Shown here: piece by piece, positions 34,741 through 46,608 of the stretch
Numbering within the stretch: the stretch's first letter is position 1
Layout: every line of letters starts with the position of its first letter
Assembly: GCA_027924585.1 (NCBI GenBank)
Contig: BSBM01001929.1
Span: forward strand, 806,001 to 870,000
Length of the DNA stretch: 64,000 bases
DNA from: Larix kaempferi
Taxonomy: Eukaryota; Streptophyta; Pinopsida; Pinales; Pinaceae
Direction: 5' to 3'
Program-made: the position numbers and the translations under genes
Notes under the pieces: generated by a model
Seen by the model: only the letters and a program-made list of their open reading frames with translations
Databases searched by the model: none
What the model was told of the DNA's origin: nothing

Positions 34741-36190
34741 AGAGTAGAGTTCCCGCCGGGCAAAGTTCCTATCGGGCAAAGTTCTTGTCGGGACAGAGTT
34801 CCCATTGAGGTAGTGTTCCTATCAAAGTCTATATATCGGGGCTAAGTTCCTGCAGAGAAAAGTTCCCATCGGGTAGAGTTCCTATTGGGGCATAGTTCAT
34901 ATCGAGGTAGAGTCCATATCAAGGAAAAGTTCATGTTGAATAGAGTTCCTGCTGGGAAGAGTTCCTGTAGAGTCCATATCGAGGCAAAGTTCCTATCAAA
35001 CAGAGTTTTTGTTGGGAAAATTTCTTGCAGGGGCAAAGTTCATGTTGGGATGGAGCTCTTGCTGGGGTAGAGTTCCTGTCAAAGTCTATATTAGGGTTGA
35101 GTTCCCATTGAGGTAGAGTTCCTGTCAAATTCTATATATCGGGGTTGATTGCATGTGCAGCAAAGTTCTCGTTGGGAAGATATCATGCTGGGAAGAGTTC
35201 CTGTAGAGTCCATATCGAGGCAAAGTCCTATCGAACAAATTTTTTTTCTGAGAAGAGTTCCCACCGGGTAGAGTTCCTATCGGGTAGAGTTCTCGATTGG
35301 GCAGAGTTCCTGTCAAAGTCTATGTTGGAGTTGAGTTCCTGCGAAGCAAAGTTCTCATCGGGAAGAGTTCCTGATGGGGCAGATTTCTGGTAGAGTCCAT
35401 AATGTGGAAAATTTCCTATCGAACAGAGTTTTTTCCGAGTAGAGTTCCCGCTGGGAAGAGTTCCTATCAGGAAACGTTCCTACCGGGGCAGAGTTCCTAT
35501 CAAAGTCTATATATTGGGGCTAAGTTGCTACAGAGCAAAGTTCCCACCGGGTAGAGTTCTTATTGGGGCGTAGTTCATATCGAGGTAGATTCCATATCGA
35601 GGCAAATTTCATGTCGAATAGAGTTCCTGTAGAGTCCATATGGGAGGAAAAGTTCTTATCGAATAGATTTTTTGTTGGGCAAAGTTCTCACAGGGGAAAA
35701 GTTCCTGTTGGGTTGGAGTTCTTGTCGGGGAAGAGTTCTTGTCAAAGTCTATATCAGGGTTGAGTTCCCATTGAGGTAGAGTTCCTGTCAAAGTCTACAT
35801 ATCGGGGCTGGGTTCATGTGGAGAAAATTTATCGTCGGGAAGAGTTCCTGTAGAGTCCATATCAAGGCAAAGTGCATATCGAACATTTTTTTTTTCGAGC
35901 AGAGTTCCCACCAGGCAGAGTTCCTATCGAGAAAAGCTCCCGCTGGAGAAGAGTTCCCATTAAGGTAGAGTTACTGTCAAAGTCTATATTGGGGTTGAGT
36001 TCCTGCAGAGAAAATTTCTCATCGGGCAGAGTTACTTGCGGGGAAGAGTTCCTGTAGAGTCCACAACGAGGCAAAGTTCCTACTGAACAATTTTTTTTCT
36101 GAGCAGAGTTCCTATCGGGCAAAGATCTTTCCAAGGCAGAGTTCCCATTGAGATAGAGTTCCTGTAAATTCCATAACGAGGAAAAATTCC
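34741..36190. repeat. Short-period satellite array with higher-order structure
   Basis: About 1.45 kb is built almost wholly from variants of a 16-17-base unit such as 'agttcctatcgggcaa'. Interspersed 'gtagagtccatatcgaggca' and 'caaagtctatatatcggggc' units recur in a set order. The latter occurs near 34821, 35130, 35313, 35501, 35740, 35790 and 35968. Spacings of about 660-680 bases between best-matching copies (34821/35501, 35130/35790) suggest a higher-order repeat. Open frames on both strands are by-products. No promoter or gene is seen in it. Confidence 0.85.
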
Positions 36191-36650
36191 CATGGGTTGG
36201 AAATGGTGGGCATTTTCCCAAGCCTACATAAGCCCTTTTTTCAATACTTAACAATTTTTCCAATGGTGAGCATGGTTCTTTTAGGGTGCAAAACAAGATG
36301 AAAGGTTGTTTTGCCAGGAAAATATCTTCTTTACCAGAGACTTTGTTTCAAAAATAAGTCAATGATCAAGGGAATAAATCATCCACCTACCAACTTATTC
36401 TCTCATAAATTTTTTATCCATCAAAAGTGATAAATGGATGGCATTTTCCTAAGGCCATTTAGGCCGGTTTTAGATGCAAATAGGCTGGGTGGTTGTTTTG
36501 GCAAGCTGATATTTTCTTCACTGGAGACTTTTTTCCAGGACTGAAACTATATTCAGGTACATTATTCATCCACCTATAGCATTGTTCCATCCAAATAGTT
36601 ATCTCTCTCTTTGTGTGGGAATGGCGGTCATTTTCCCAAAGCCACTTGAG
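36190..36650 (+). repeat. Roughly 200-bp modules, forward set (three copies)
   Basis: Three diverged modules share 'ggtgggcattttcccaa' (36205), 'gatggcattttcctaagg' (36437) and 'ggcggtcattttcccaaa' (36627). Each is followed or preceded by a 'ccagagactttnttcnaaa...ggaataaatcatccacc' block. The last module abuts the ARP3 exon fragment. The same motif occurs in reverse orientation at 37848-38600. Confidence 0.65.
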
Positions 36651-36842
36651 CAACAATGTATATTCAATTATTTGCGTTGTGATCCTAAGGATCACTATTT
36701 CCTCTTAATTGAGGGTCCTCTTACTACTCCAGAAAACCATGAAAATACTGGAGAAATAATATTTGAAACATTTAATGTTCCAGGACTTTATATAGTTGTA
36801 CAGGTTGTCCTTGCTATTACTGTTGGGCACAAAAATTCTAAG
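36651..36842 (+). pseudogene. ARP3: Actin-related protein 3 (ARP3) single-exon fragment
   Basis: Exactly 64 codons between an AG acceptor (cacttgag) and a GT donor (aaggtattg). They read [19 protein letters not shown], then [21 protein letters not shown] and a VVLAITVGH end. This is the ATP-fold region of plant ARP3, the nucleotide-binding subunit of the Arp2/3 actin-nucleation complex. Several conserved residues are changed (for example the usual LTE has become LIE, and the ALAAGYTTSK end has become [10 protein letters not shown]). No other ARP3 exon is visible nearby, so this is a lone genomic exon fragment, not a processed copy and not a functional gene. Confidence 0.85.
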
Positions 36843-37240
36843 GTATTGATTTCCATTCATTGTGTAAGCTCTTGATATATTATGAACTTGTGTCTCTCTG
36901 TATATAGTTTCGTATTTTTCCTGGAAAGTCTAGATAGTATTTGACTGTGTTGACTGATGTTCTATATTCTACTTTACCTAACGTGCACCTTTACATAAAG
37001 AAACAATTTATTTTTCTCAAGAGTAAAACTGGATGGAGATGAAACACTTTGGATTTTAGCCTATTCCTTTCTGTAATGTATTGACACTAGTTTTTGAGAT
37101 TCCTATAATCCAATGGAGGCTGAACTAAGTTGGGGCGTGTATGTCATAGTCCCTTTGACCTTTCACTACTTGATTTCGAGATTGCAACAAAACCTATTTG
37201 GGGCCAAATAAAGCATGTCTGAGAACCTGATGCATTCTGT
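36843..37240. other. Sequence after the ARP3 exon, possibly its old intron
   Basis: T-rich sequence after the retained donor site. No following exon was found. Confidence 0.35.
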
Positions 37241-37473
37241 AATTATGCGCCAATATTTTATTTAATTCCCAAGTCCATTTTAGGTCAAACTAAGTTTTGT
37301 TGTGAGTGTGATCCATCCCTCAATATTTTAAAACTTGCTTTCTAAAATTGCAAAAAAATTATGCGCCAATATTTTATTTAATTCCCAAATCCATTTTAGG
37401 TCAAACTAAGTTTTGTTGTGAATGTGATCCATCCCTCAATATTTTAAAACTTGCTTTCTAAAATTGCAAAAAA
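37241..37473. repeat. Tandem duplication, 116-bp unit, two copies
   Basis: Bases 37241-37356 and 37357-37472 are nearly identical, starting 'attatgcgccaatatttta' and ending in 'ctaaaattgcaaaaaa'. I see two substitutions, so the duplication is recent compared with neighbouring repeats. Confidence 0.9.
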
Positions 37474-37789
37474 TGCAGATTGGTTCTCACTGTTTATTTG
37501 GGGCATAATCTCAATTTGTGCTTCTTTCATGAAAATGGGAGCTTTTTTAAGTATGATTGTCATTGATGTCAAAAGAAGTTCATTAATGAAAAAGGATAAC
37601 AAAATACATGATGGTAGGGAAAACTCAGTGAATGGTAAAAGAGTAAACAAAGGAATAACAAAGGAAGTGATGACATGTCATGTATGATGATGTGGTATGT
37701 GTGATGAGGTTGAAAAGACATGATAGTGTTCTAGTTCTATCATGAATTCATTGTTACAATCTGACGTGCTTCTGTAAAAATATGGCATG

Positions 37790-38760
37790 TTGGTGAAAAT
37801 ATGGAAATTGACTAAGTGTTGGAAACCTGGTCTAAGTGGCCTCGGGAAAATGCCCGCCATATCTCATAAGTGAATGATAAAAATTATCTAAAAGTATCAG
37901 GATATATATTGTTGAAGAGGCTATCTGACCATGGTCTCAAGTCTCTAAAAGGGTGTTTTATGACAAAGTTATGGGTCTTCCAAAACATTGTTTCTGGTTG
38001 TTTTGCACCAGTGCTGGTAAAACTGCCTAAATGGCCTCAGGGAAATGCACACCATAATTTGTATTTGATGTATGAAATGATTATGAGGACATAGGGATCT
38101 AGAGTGTGGATTGGTGCATCTGAACATATGATTATTTTGTCCAAAATGTATCTGAGGGTGAAGTTATAAATTTGCCAAAAGTGTCCAGTAAAATGCCCGC
38201 TAAGGAGAGAGAATGAGGTTTCAGAGGATGAAATTGGCATGGATGGAATCAACATGTTTTCCCCCATGCTTTGGATACTTCATATTTCAAATATTGGTAA
38301 AATAAAAAACACCTTAGTAAACCTAGGTTTTGATAAAATTGTGTAAGTGTTAAAACTAGTTACAAAAGGCCATTTGCAAATGCCCACCAAATATTGTATT
38401 TATGTCAATAAAATCATCTAATGGCATAAGTATGTTCCTTGGCGATATTTCTATCTATCCATGGTTTTAGTTTCCTCTCTAGGGGTCACATGTGTGAGAT
38501 ATAAACCTACCAAATTGAGAACAATTATGTTTTCCTGTTAAAAATAAATAAAATTTGTCTGTGTTAAACACAGGAAATATGAAAGGCCATTTGGAAATGC
38601 ACACCAAAGGCTGTCTTTGCTCCAGTAAATTCATCCAATGGCATGAACATGTTCTCTGGTGATCTTTCCATCCATTCTTGTTCTTAGTTCTCCATTTGGT
38701 GATCACACGTGTGAGATATAAACCGACCAAATTGAGAAAAAAAAATATGGAAGGCAAGAT
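37790..38760 (-). repeat. Roughly 200-bp modules, reverse set (five copies)
   Basis: The motif 'aaatgcccgcca' and variants occur near 37848, 38042, 38190, 38377 and 38593, with a preceding 'ggcc' and spacing of about 150-217 bases. The last two copies (38365 and 38582) are similar over their whole length, including 'gtgtgagatataaacc' and 'accaaattgaga'. They are inverted relative to the modules at 36205-36640, so the ARP3 fragment lies between oppositely oriented sets. Confidence 0.7.
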
Positions 38761-39740
38761 AATTCAGGAATTTCCATAAAAATCCTTCATGCATAATAAA
38801 AGGAAGAAACCTATAACTGCAAATGAAAATATGAAGATAGAGGAGGTTGAATGTTTTATCTATGCTGAAGGGGCATTTAGTAACGAATCTGAAGAATGCA
38901 AACATTAATATTTGAAGAGTTATGATTAATAAGAAAAGGCATGATTGTATAAATTATAAACAGATATATAAACAAGAATTCTGAGAAACAACATGTTTAT
39001 TATTAAAACGGAATTAAATATCATGAAGCAGATATAAACGTAAGTATATTATTCTTAAGCAAAGTATTATTAATAAAGCAGAGTATAAACATAAATATAT
39101 TATTCCTATAGCAAAGTAAATTATTATTAATTAAACAGAGAAGGATAAATAAGCTATAGGATTTATTAAACATAGAAGTATTTCACATGATTACTTAAAA
39201 CAGAGAAGGATTAATAAATAGAGTATGTTAATTAAACAGAGAAGTAAAGGGATTTGTTTTGATGAAAAGGCACATTTCCATAATGAAGAGATGCATTTGG
39301 TGAAAAGGTTTTAATGAAGGGACACAATGATGAAAAGACACAATGGTTCAAAAGACATGATGAAATAAGTATTTAAACATAAGTTCGAAGTGGAAGAAAG
39401 AGTGCTCTGAAGTCTAGATTGATGTAGCTTCAAGAAAAACAAAGACCAAGGAAATAAATAAGATCTAGTAACATACTTGAAGGAACATGAATATCCGAAG
39501 CTATACAGAGACCAAATAAATAAAAGGATGAACAAAGGATCTCAACTGAGTGTTTAATATGAAGATTTGATGCAGTACATAAGTCAGAGAATGTAAGAAA
39601 AGAGTAGTATTGTCTCTGTGGTCAGAATTGATGATTTGCAGTAGAGGATAGAGAACAGAAGATATTGTAAGAAGTTATTGAAGTTATGAAAAACAAAGAA
39701 TAGGGAGGTAGGGTGGTTCTAGGGAAGGCTACAGGCCTGC
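38761..39740. repeat. Purine- and AT-rich stretch with loose repeats
   Basis: Repeated 'attaaacagagaagga' and 'gcagatataaacgtaagtat' words between 38980 and 39245, then 'gatgaaaagacacaatg' words near 39300-39360. No gene is visible. Confidence 0.55.
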
Positions 39741-39990
39741 AAGGGCTTCGTAGCCTCCTTCCAGTGGTAGTTGGTAAATAGGGTGTTGAAGCATCATTTC
39801 AGTAGTAGTTGATAAACCAGGGGGTCGTAGCCTCCTTCCAGTAGTAGTGGATAAAAAGGGTGTTTTAGCATCCTTGTATGTTGTAGCAGGCATAAACCAG
39901 GGTGTTTTAGCATCCTTGTCTGTTGTAGCATGCAGAAACCAGGGTGTTTTAACATTCTTCAGTTGTAGCCAAGAAACGTGGGGATTTAGA
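39741..39990. repeat. Minisatellite, unit 38-42 bp, about six copies
   Basis: Copies of 'gggtgttttagcatccttg' plus 'ttgtagcaggcataaacca' start near 39747, 39784, 39823, 39861, 39903 and 39945. The last three are exactly 42 bases apart and most alike. Confidence 0.85.
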
Positions 39991-41150
39991 ATCCACTCTA
40001 ATGTAATGGTGACTTAAGTATTTTAGCTTAATGAAGGAGGTGTGCCCAAAATAATGTATTTCAAGATCGACATTACTAATTCCCATTTAGGAAAATCTCT
40101 TAAAAAAAGTTATGTTTTTACCATGAATATCTCAATTTAAAGGTAACCAAAGATAAAATCGGTCACTATGGAACATAAGAAATCATGGGGTGAATTTATT
40201 CACGGAGGCAACTCATGACATATAGATCTGCATGCTAGCATTCTTAGATGACCGACACAAGGGACAAACATCCGACCTACTTTCACAGTCTTTGTAGAGG
40301 CACAGATGCCTGCAAGGCAACAAAAGAATGCATACATCATTGCTTTTGCATAACTTGCAAGTCCTCTGATATTTGAAGTCCTTGTTATCCTTGTAGATGA
40401 AATCTTGGAAATCAATTAGACATAATTTTTACACAGAAGATTAAATCCCAGCACTCAAATTCTTTCACTGTATGTTAGCATGTGGCATTGCATTTGTAGA
40501 ACTGCTTTGCTCCCTTCGCTTTCTCTTTGCAAATTGAGCTTTGGAAATCAACCAGCCATGTTCGGTAGGAGGATGGCCTTGCATATCTCCATGGCCTCGG
40601 ATTGGTGGCAGGATTAGGGAGTGTTTCACATCTACACACATCAACACACCATATGTTAAAGGATGGCGATGCATAAAGGGTATTTGACAATGATCTCCCT
40701 TCCTCCTCACATGCCCACAAGATCTCCCTTTCACACATCGGATTTGCCACTCCCTTATCCTACACTCTTCCGCGCCACCTGAGTCCTCGCGGATGCTATC
40801 CCCACGCCGCCTGCTCCATACACCACGTCTACCCCTGCTCCCGCCCTCATCCATGCACCACGCGTCTACCTCCACCACGTGCCACCCTACATCCATCTCC
40901 CTTCCCTCCACTACATAGCATCCTCTTGTCGCCACCACCTCCACGCATACCCTATCTCTTCGCCCTCTCAACCTTCCCCCGCATCTCCTACTCTAGCTTC
41001 CGTCCGCCACCACCGACCCCCTTCTGCCCCTCCAGCTCAGCCACCCCTCCACTCTATCCTTCCCTGGCCACTGTACCAGTCGCCATTTCTCCACTACATC
41101 TAAAAACCCTACTTCCACGTCCACTCAAAACAAAAAGAAAAAAAAACAAA
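39991..41150. other. Intergenic; C-rich block at 40640-41100, origin unknown
   Basis: 39991-40640 shows nothing recognisable. 40640-41100 is strongly C- and pyrimidine-rich on the plus strand, with 'ccacgcgtctacctccacca'-type words and one CCTTATCC (reverse of the GATAAG I-box found in light-regulated plant promoters). Open frames on both strands are low-complexity. It could be a displaced promoter or leader region. I cannot assign it. Confidence 0.35.
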
Positions 41151-41214
41151 TTCCATAATATTATTATTAAAAACTTGAGTGGAAAAAAATATTATATTAA
41201 GTTGTGGAAGAAAA

Positions 41215-41380
41215 AACTATATATATATAGTTTATACAACATTAATATAATAATATTATTAATTAATTAATTAATAATTATTATTATAAAAAAAATATTA
41301 ATAATATTATTATTATTAAATTTTAATAATAATATTATTATTAAATTTTAATAATAATTATTATTATCAAAGAAAAAAAA
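41215..41380. repeat. AT-only palindrome-rich stretch
   Basis: Runs of attaat, ataatattatt and 'aaattttaataataa' words in direct and inverted copies, for example 'attattattaaattttaat' twice. It can fold on itself in many ways. It directly precedes the coiled-coil reading frame. Confidence 0.75.
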
Positions 41381-41482
41381 ATCAATTCTTTTGAAATAAG
41401 AATTGTTTGAAGAAACAAAGCAAATTCAAGTCAAAGAAGACATTAAAGACAAGTCCAAGCAAGACTCCTTATTATCAAAGAA

Positions 41483-42755
41483 GTGGAAGAACACTTATCA
41501 TCGAAGAAATCAAGTCAAGGACAATCATTTATCGTTGAAGAAGTCAAAGTAAAGGAAGGCTTATCAAGAAGTCGAGACGCGTTAACGATAAGGACGGCCA
41601 AGTTTAAGAAAGACTCATCAAAGAAATCAAAGAAGATCATTCCACCGTCGAAGAAGACAGAAACCATGGAAGCTGATTTGCGAGAGAAATTAGAAGCCAA
41701 GTTAAAGTGCTATCGAAAAGACAATGAAGAATTACGAGACATTAATACACAATCAGAAGTAAGGATTGAACTACATAAGATACAAGAACGGTTCAATGAA
41801 CAAACAATGTCCAACTAGAAAAATCACATAGAAAAATTATGTGCGCAAATCAAGGAATTAAAAGATGAAAGTGATTTCAATCAGAGATATAAAGAAGGAA
41901 ATAAATAATTACGAAGCAGAAATAATATGCTTGAACAAAATCGTTAGCGACAAAGATGAAGAACTAATGCAGTTACGACATAAATTAGAAAGTCAAGAAT
42001 CAAAGGTCGGCCAGTGTCGACAACAGATAAAAGTTCTTCAACAACAAAATGACGACTCTAAAAAGACACATAAGTTAGAGATCGCAAAGGGTAGTAAAAC
42101 ACTATCCAATGATTCCGAAGAAATTTTCAGATTAAGAAATCATAACAAGACACTAGTCACAAATATTAAGAAGTTGAAAAATAGTCGGAAGACAGAACAA
42201 TCTATGGAAGACATTGAAGGAAAACTTCTAGACAAGCAGGAAGAAAATAGCGGCATCAGAAGTCATAATGAAGATCTTAAGGAACAACTTAAGAAGTCTG
42301 AAGATGACAGAAAATCGCAGGTCGAATTGTTCAAGAAGCTTCAAAATGATAACATGCAGTTAAGAAACAAGTTGGAAAAGATACAGAATGAAACCTTAAA
42401 ACCTCAAGAGACGAAAATAAAAGTCCCAGCTCGGATCAATGCTCAAAAGACGACACTCGTAAAAAAAAATGACATTGTGAAAATTCCCTATCGACACCCC
42501 AACTATAAAAACTGATATTCTGAAAAGAGGGAAATGTCGAAAGACGATGGTACTAATTTGATCAAAGCTCTTAACGACAGATCAGTGGGGAATCCCAACA
42601 GTCAACAACAAATCAATTTGGGATGGATTGACCCATCCACATATCGGAAGTTATGCTCTACACTTAGGAGTTCGTATCGACATGTTTCATCAACCATGAC
42701 ATCGCAAAGAACAATGCGACAAAATTATAAGGCTTTGAGGACAAAGCCTTTCTAA
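41483..42755 (+). pseudogene. Unidentified coiled-coil protein, frame broken three times
   Basis: About 424 codons read as one highly charged, Lys/Glu/Gln-rich protein with long heptad-like stretches (KLEAKLKCYRKDNEELRDIN; ELMQLRHKLESQESKVGQC; NEDLKEQLKKSEDDRKSQVE). It ends with a non-coiled tail containing KIPYRHPNYKN and DPSTYRKLCSTLRSSYRH. The breaks are a TAG at 41816-41818, one frame change near 41890-41900 and a TGA at 42513-42515. A TATA-containing leader follows. I see no known catalytic motif. Candidates are a capsid-like or accessory protein of an LTR element or an endogenous pararetrovirus, or an orphan host gene. None is supported by a diagnostic motif. Confidence 0.5.
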
Positions 42756-42811
42756 GAGAGTGGCAATGCTACGAATATTATATGTATGTTAATTAAAGTT
42801 ATTAATTATTA

Positions 42812-42905
42812 AGTGAAAGGGTGTAACCCTTCACTATACACGCTCAAGCCTATAAAAGCGAGCCTCATTGTAAATTATTAATCATCCATCATCTAATATA
42901 TTATC
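42812..42905 (+). promoter_or_regulatory. TATA-containing leader after the coiled-coil frame
   Basis: An imperfect inverted repeat (gtgaaagggtgtaacccttcac, about 42816-42837) is followed by TATAAAAG at 42851-42858 and 'gagcctcattgta'. The compact arrangement resembles retroelement promoters placed after the last reading frame. No second LTR copy was found in the window, so its identity stays open. Confidence 0.4.
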
Positions 42906-42959
42906 TATTTTTACTCCATATTTATGGCTTATCGTATATACCAGATCTTTTGGTAAAGT

Positions 42960-43140
42960 TATTTGTGTGAAGCAAATAATTATTTGCTGCATATGGTTAG
43001 CTAAAAACAAAACAATATTCCAAGGAAAGGAATTATTGCCAATTCAGGTAAGCCGCCAGGTCAAATATGCATATGAAGAAATATTGAAGCAGGCAAAGGT
43101 TAAATCTCCAAGAATTTTAAAACTTCCAGATATGAGTACC
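42960..43140 (+). pseudogene. LINE fragment, region after reverse transcriptase
   Basis: The frame reads IIICCIWLAKNKTIFQGKEL and QVSRQVKYAYEEILKQAK. It resembles the segment IWLARNKAIF that follows the zf-RVT domain in plant L1 LINEs and also occurs, differently worded, at 7133 in this window. It is a short isolated piece. Confidence 0.6.
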
Positions 43141-45667
43141 TCACACCTCACATGCTTCAATCGGAAATATGTTATGCTAGTTTCTGTATTTAAAATTGGT
43201 CATTTGTAGATACTTGTCATTGGAATACATATTAATTCTATGTATGAAGTTTGTTAACTCGGTTCTAAAACCATGTATAGCATTTACAAAAGTTAGTTTC
43301 GTAATGTTGGACAAATATGGGAACTTTCCTATTTTTTGGAAACTTTCTCTGTTGCTCTGGTGCTCTCAAATATCGTCGCTATATTTGAATTATATATATG
43401 TAATTGGATTTAATTAATCTTCAATTTAATTGTTTTGTGGCATTCCATGCCATAGTTCAGCAGAGCATTCCTAGCATAATGCTTGCCTTCAACGGTGAGA
43501 AATTTGAAATAATTTAAATTCTCTTTTGGGGGGTTTTGGTAAAGCCAATATAAACCTTTAAGGATGTTTATCTTAATTCCAACAATAATATGCATTTGTT
43601 AATTATGCATTCAGGAAGTGGAAATATTGAAATTTTCTTTTGTGATTCTCATTATGTGAAATTTCTTGCATATCCATTTAGCTGGTCTATTTCTCTTGGT
43701 CATTTTGAAGTATTTAAGATTAGATGCTTCCTTAGTGCTACTGAATTCTGGTTTTGGGCCTCCTTGTAGTTTTATATACTGTTGTTTTTGAATTCTTAAT
43801 ATAGCACTTATGTAGGCTAGAAGGTTTCCAAATTGCAAGGTTTATATGGGTACCGAGGTTAGAAAGACTTCATAGTCTGACATGAACCCGAAGGTAAAGC
43901 AGTTTCTCCAGCACCAGCAACAACAGGACCAGCAGGAGATCTTACAGAGGCAAAGGTGGAATCGAATTATCCAGCTCCATATTTATATCGAAACCCAAGA
44001 GCAGGAGCAATTCCAATACGAAGTTTTTTGTTGGCCAGATAGTGGTCGGGAGCTTGCTATCTATTTCATAGTGTGGTTGTCCTACAGCGGTTTCTGTGAT
44101 GTTTGTGCTCGTGCCCTCATAGGGAGATTCTTGTTTCTGTGGTGCTATGGTGGTGGTGCCAATGGGTGGTGTGTTATTGATTTCTGCTAGTGTGGGTGGA
44201 TCGTGTCGTCTTTTTTTGTGGCTGAGTTGGTTGTCTAGGTTTTCCCTTCGTTTTGGTTTGGCGACGATTATCAATTTGTTGATTGTTCATTGAAGGAGGA
44301 AGCTCCCTGCAACTTTTCTCATGTTCATGAAATTGTCCAGGTATGTAACCACAACTCTGAGTATTGGCCATAACAGGGGTTGTTTATTAGCGTTACGTGT
44401 GGATTGAAACATTTTTTCAATGAAATTATGGAGAGTCAATGCATGATTTCGTTCTAATGGCCTACTTCGTTATTTGTGTGAAAATTTAAACTACGTTGGT
44501 AGCATGTGCATTTTGCTGGTATCTTTGGTTTCTTGTTTGAAGTTGATGTTAGTTCATATCTTAAAGGGCCTCCATACCTGGGTTTTGGTTTTCGCTTGAG
44601 TTTGGCTTTGCCCAATTCTGCGGTTGGTATCTACTCACAATAGTTGTTTGAAAACCCTTCTATTTCTAATAAAAAACCAGCACAAATTAAGACTCATATT
44701 TTAGAACCCTTGTTTTTGGGTAAGCGGGATCCTTTTTTTGCATGTGCACTTTGGTTGAGAGCACGCTAGTCCTTTTGTAATGGCGTGTGTTGATATAGGG
44801 ACATTGTGACAGGGGCTTTCCGCGCTTGGTTGGAGATGGTTTATATCCACTGTATTTCTTAGCCCAGATACCCTCCTACGGAGAACTGGCTTCGTTGACG
44901 AGAATTTGAACTTTCCATCTAGGTCTTCGTCTTAGTTTGAAATTCTCATTAAAAGCTTGAGAAATTCAAAAGTAGAGTATCGAAATAGCTGGCAACAAAT
45001 TCATTTGCAATATTTGATGGATGCTATGATTGATTTAATAAATCCTTGTGCAAAATCGCAAATTTCAATTTTCATTTTCATCAGGTTTATGTATATAGGT
45101 TTATGAGTCACGGTTCAAGTGTTCGATTGTTTCCATTGAGTCTACGTATAGGATACTACAGGATTCTGTTACTATGTCTGAAATTGTTGGCAATTCAGAC
45201 TTTTATTTATAGAAGTTGCTACGGGATTTCGCCAAGGAGATATCCAGCTTCAAGTTTTGCACTTTTCTTGTATCTTTATTGAATTTTACAGCAGACATAG
45301 ATCAGAGACCTATGTTCTATCTTTACTTCAATTTTTTACATTTTCATTCCTAGAGCAATGTCTTCTTTTCTAGAATGTTGATGCTTTTATTATAGCTTAT
45401 TGCATCTAAACACATATTTGGATGTTGCTCGGATTATTTGCTTTGTATTCAACCTTTCAAGTGGATATTATTTTAAATAAAGCATGCAATGATATTAGAT
45501 GTTGATTTGGTTGTTTGCTTTTGATTTAAAGAACAAAATTGATGGTTCTTAGAATATAGGTGGATGTAAGTAGTTTAGAATAAAGATGGAAATATGTATA
45601 GTTTTCATCTAAATATAAGTACAAGAGGATTGATTACGATAACATATGGACAACATATGTATATTCA

Positions 45668-45698
<31 letters not shown>

Positions 45699-46600
45699 TT
45701 GAGGAATTAATTATTGGAGATCCACTATTCTAATAGCATTTAGGGGTTGTTTAGCTCACAAGAAATTAGTTCTAAGTATTCTAATTGCCTTTGATCAGTG
45801 AGCTGATCCACTTGACTTCTATATTTAAACTAGCATACAAATATATATTGTTAAGGTTAAATTGAGAAAGATATATGTACCTATAACAATTATTGATTAG
45901 ATGTGATTTAGATGGGAAGAAGTTGATTGTAACTACTCTAATTACCTTTCATCAATAGGTTGATGCATTTGGCTTCTATATTTAAACTAGCATGGAAATA
46001 TATATTCTTAAAGTTAGTCTGAGACAGATGCATGTGCCTATAACAATTTTTAATTGTTAGCCAGTTTGTTGATAGTTTTAATTATGTTATTACTCAAAAT
46101 ATCCGGTGAGATTGGATGATGATAGAAGAATGCAGTTGAGATTAAGGGATCAATATTAGTGGAATATGATTAGAAAATTATATTTGTTAGAAGTGATCCA
46201 TAGATTTAGTGAAAAATATGTGTTAATTCATACATTTGACAATTATCCTTTCAAGACTAATGTTGCTTTGTTTGTGCATTTTGGTGATCGTCGTGAACCT
46301 TGCTATGCAGCAATAAAGATTTGCTAGGAAAAATTATTTGGTCAAGGATGGAAAGAACATTAGTTCCCATATCATGCAATGCAAAATATATAGTGAAAAA
46401 AATGCATCCTAGAGTTTAAGCAAATAAAATCTTAAATGTTGATTGGCCGTTCTTGAATCATTGGACACATGATAGGGACATTGTTACTCTAAACTTTGAC
46501 TTTACATAAGGAAGCTAATGATTTCTTGTCACTCATGACTTCTTCCTTGTCAAAACAAAGTGGTAAATTGACAACTACCACAAAATACACTATTTGATTC
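43141..46600. other. Intergenic, no gene recognised
   Basis: Mostly AT-rich. 43860-44400 is more GC-rich with open frames on both strands and no recognised domain. 44560-44700 resembles the 3' end of a retroposon (ttctaataaaaaacc) but lacks proof. A (TA)n microsatellite lies at about 45669-45695. A diverged tandem duplication (unit about 158 bp, 45779-46055) shares 'cttctatatttaaactagca' and 'cctataacaat'. Confidence 0.45.
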
Positions 46601-46608
46601 AATGTTAG

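Noticed and set aside
34842-36296. Several overlapping open frames of 60-144 codons on both strands
   Set aside because: They arise from a 16-17-base repeat read in shifting frames; the peptides are degenerate copies of one another with no domain.
40465-40971. 168-codon minus-strand frame
   Set aside because: Low-complexity Arg/Gly/Val-rich translation of a C-rich block, with equally open frames on the other strand.
43942-44371. Minus-strand frames of 65 and 110 codons as a LINE ORF1
   Set aside because: Composition is suggestive but no zinc knuckle or RNA-binding motif is visible, and frames are broken.
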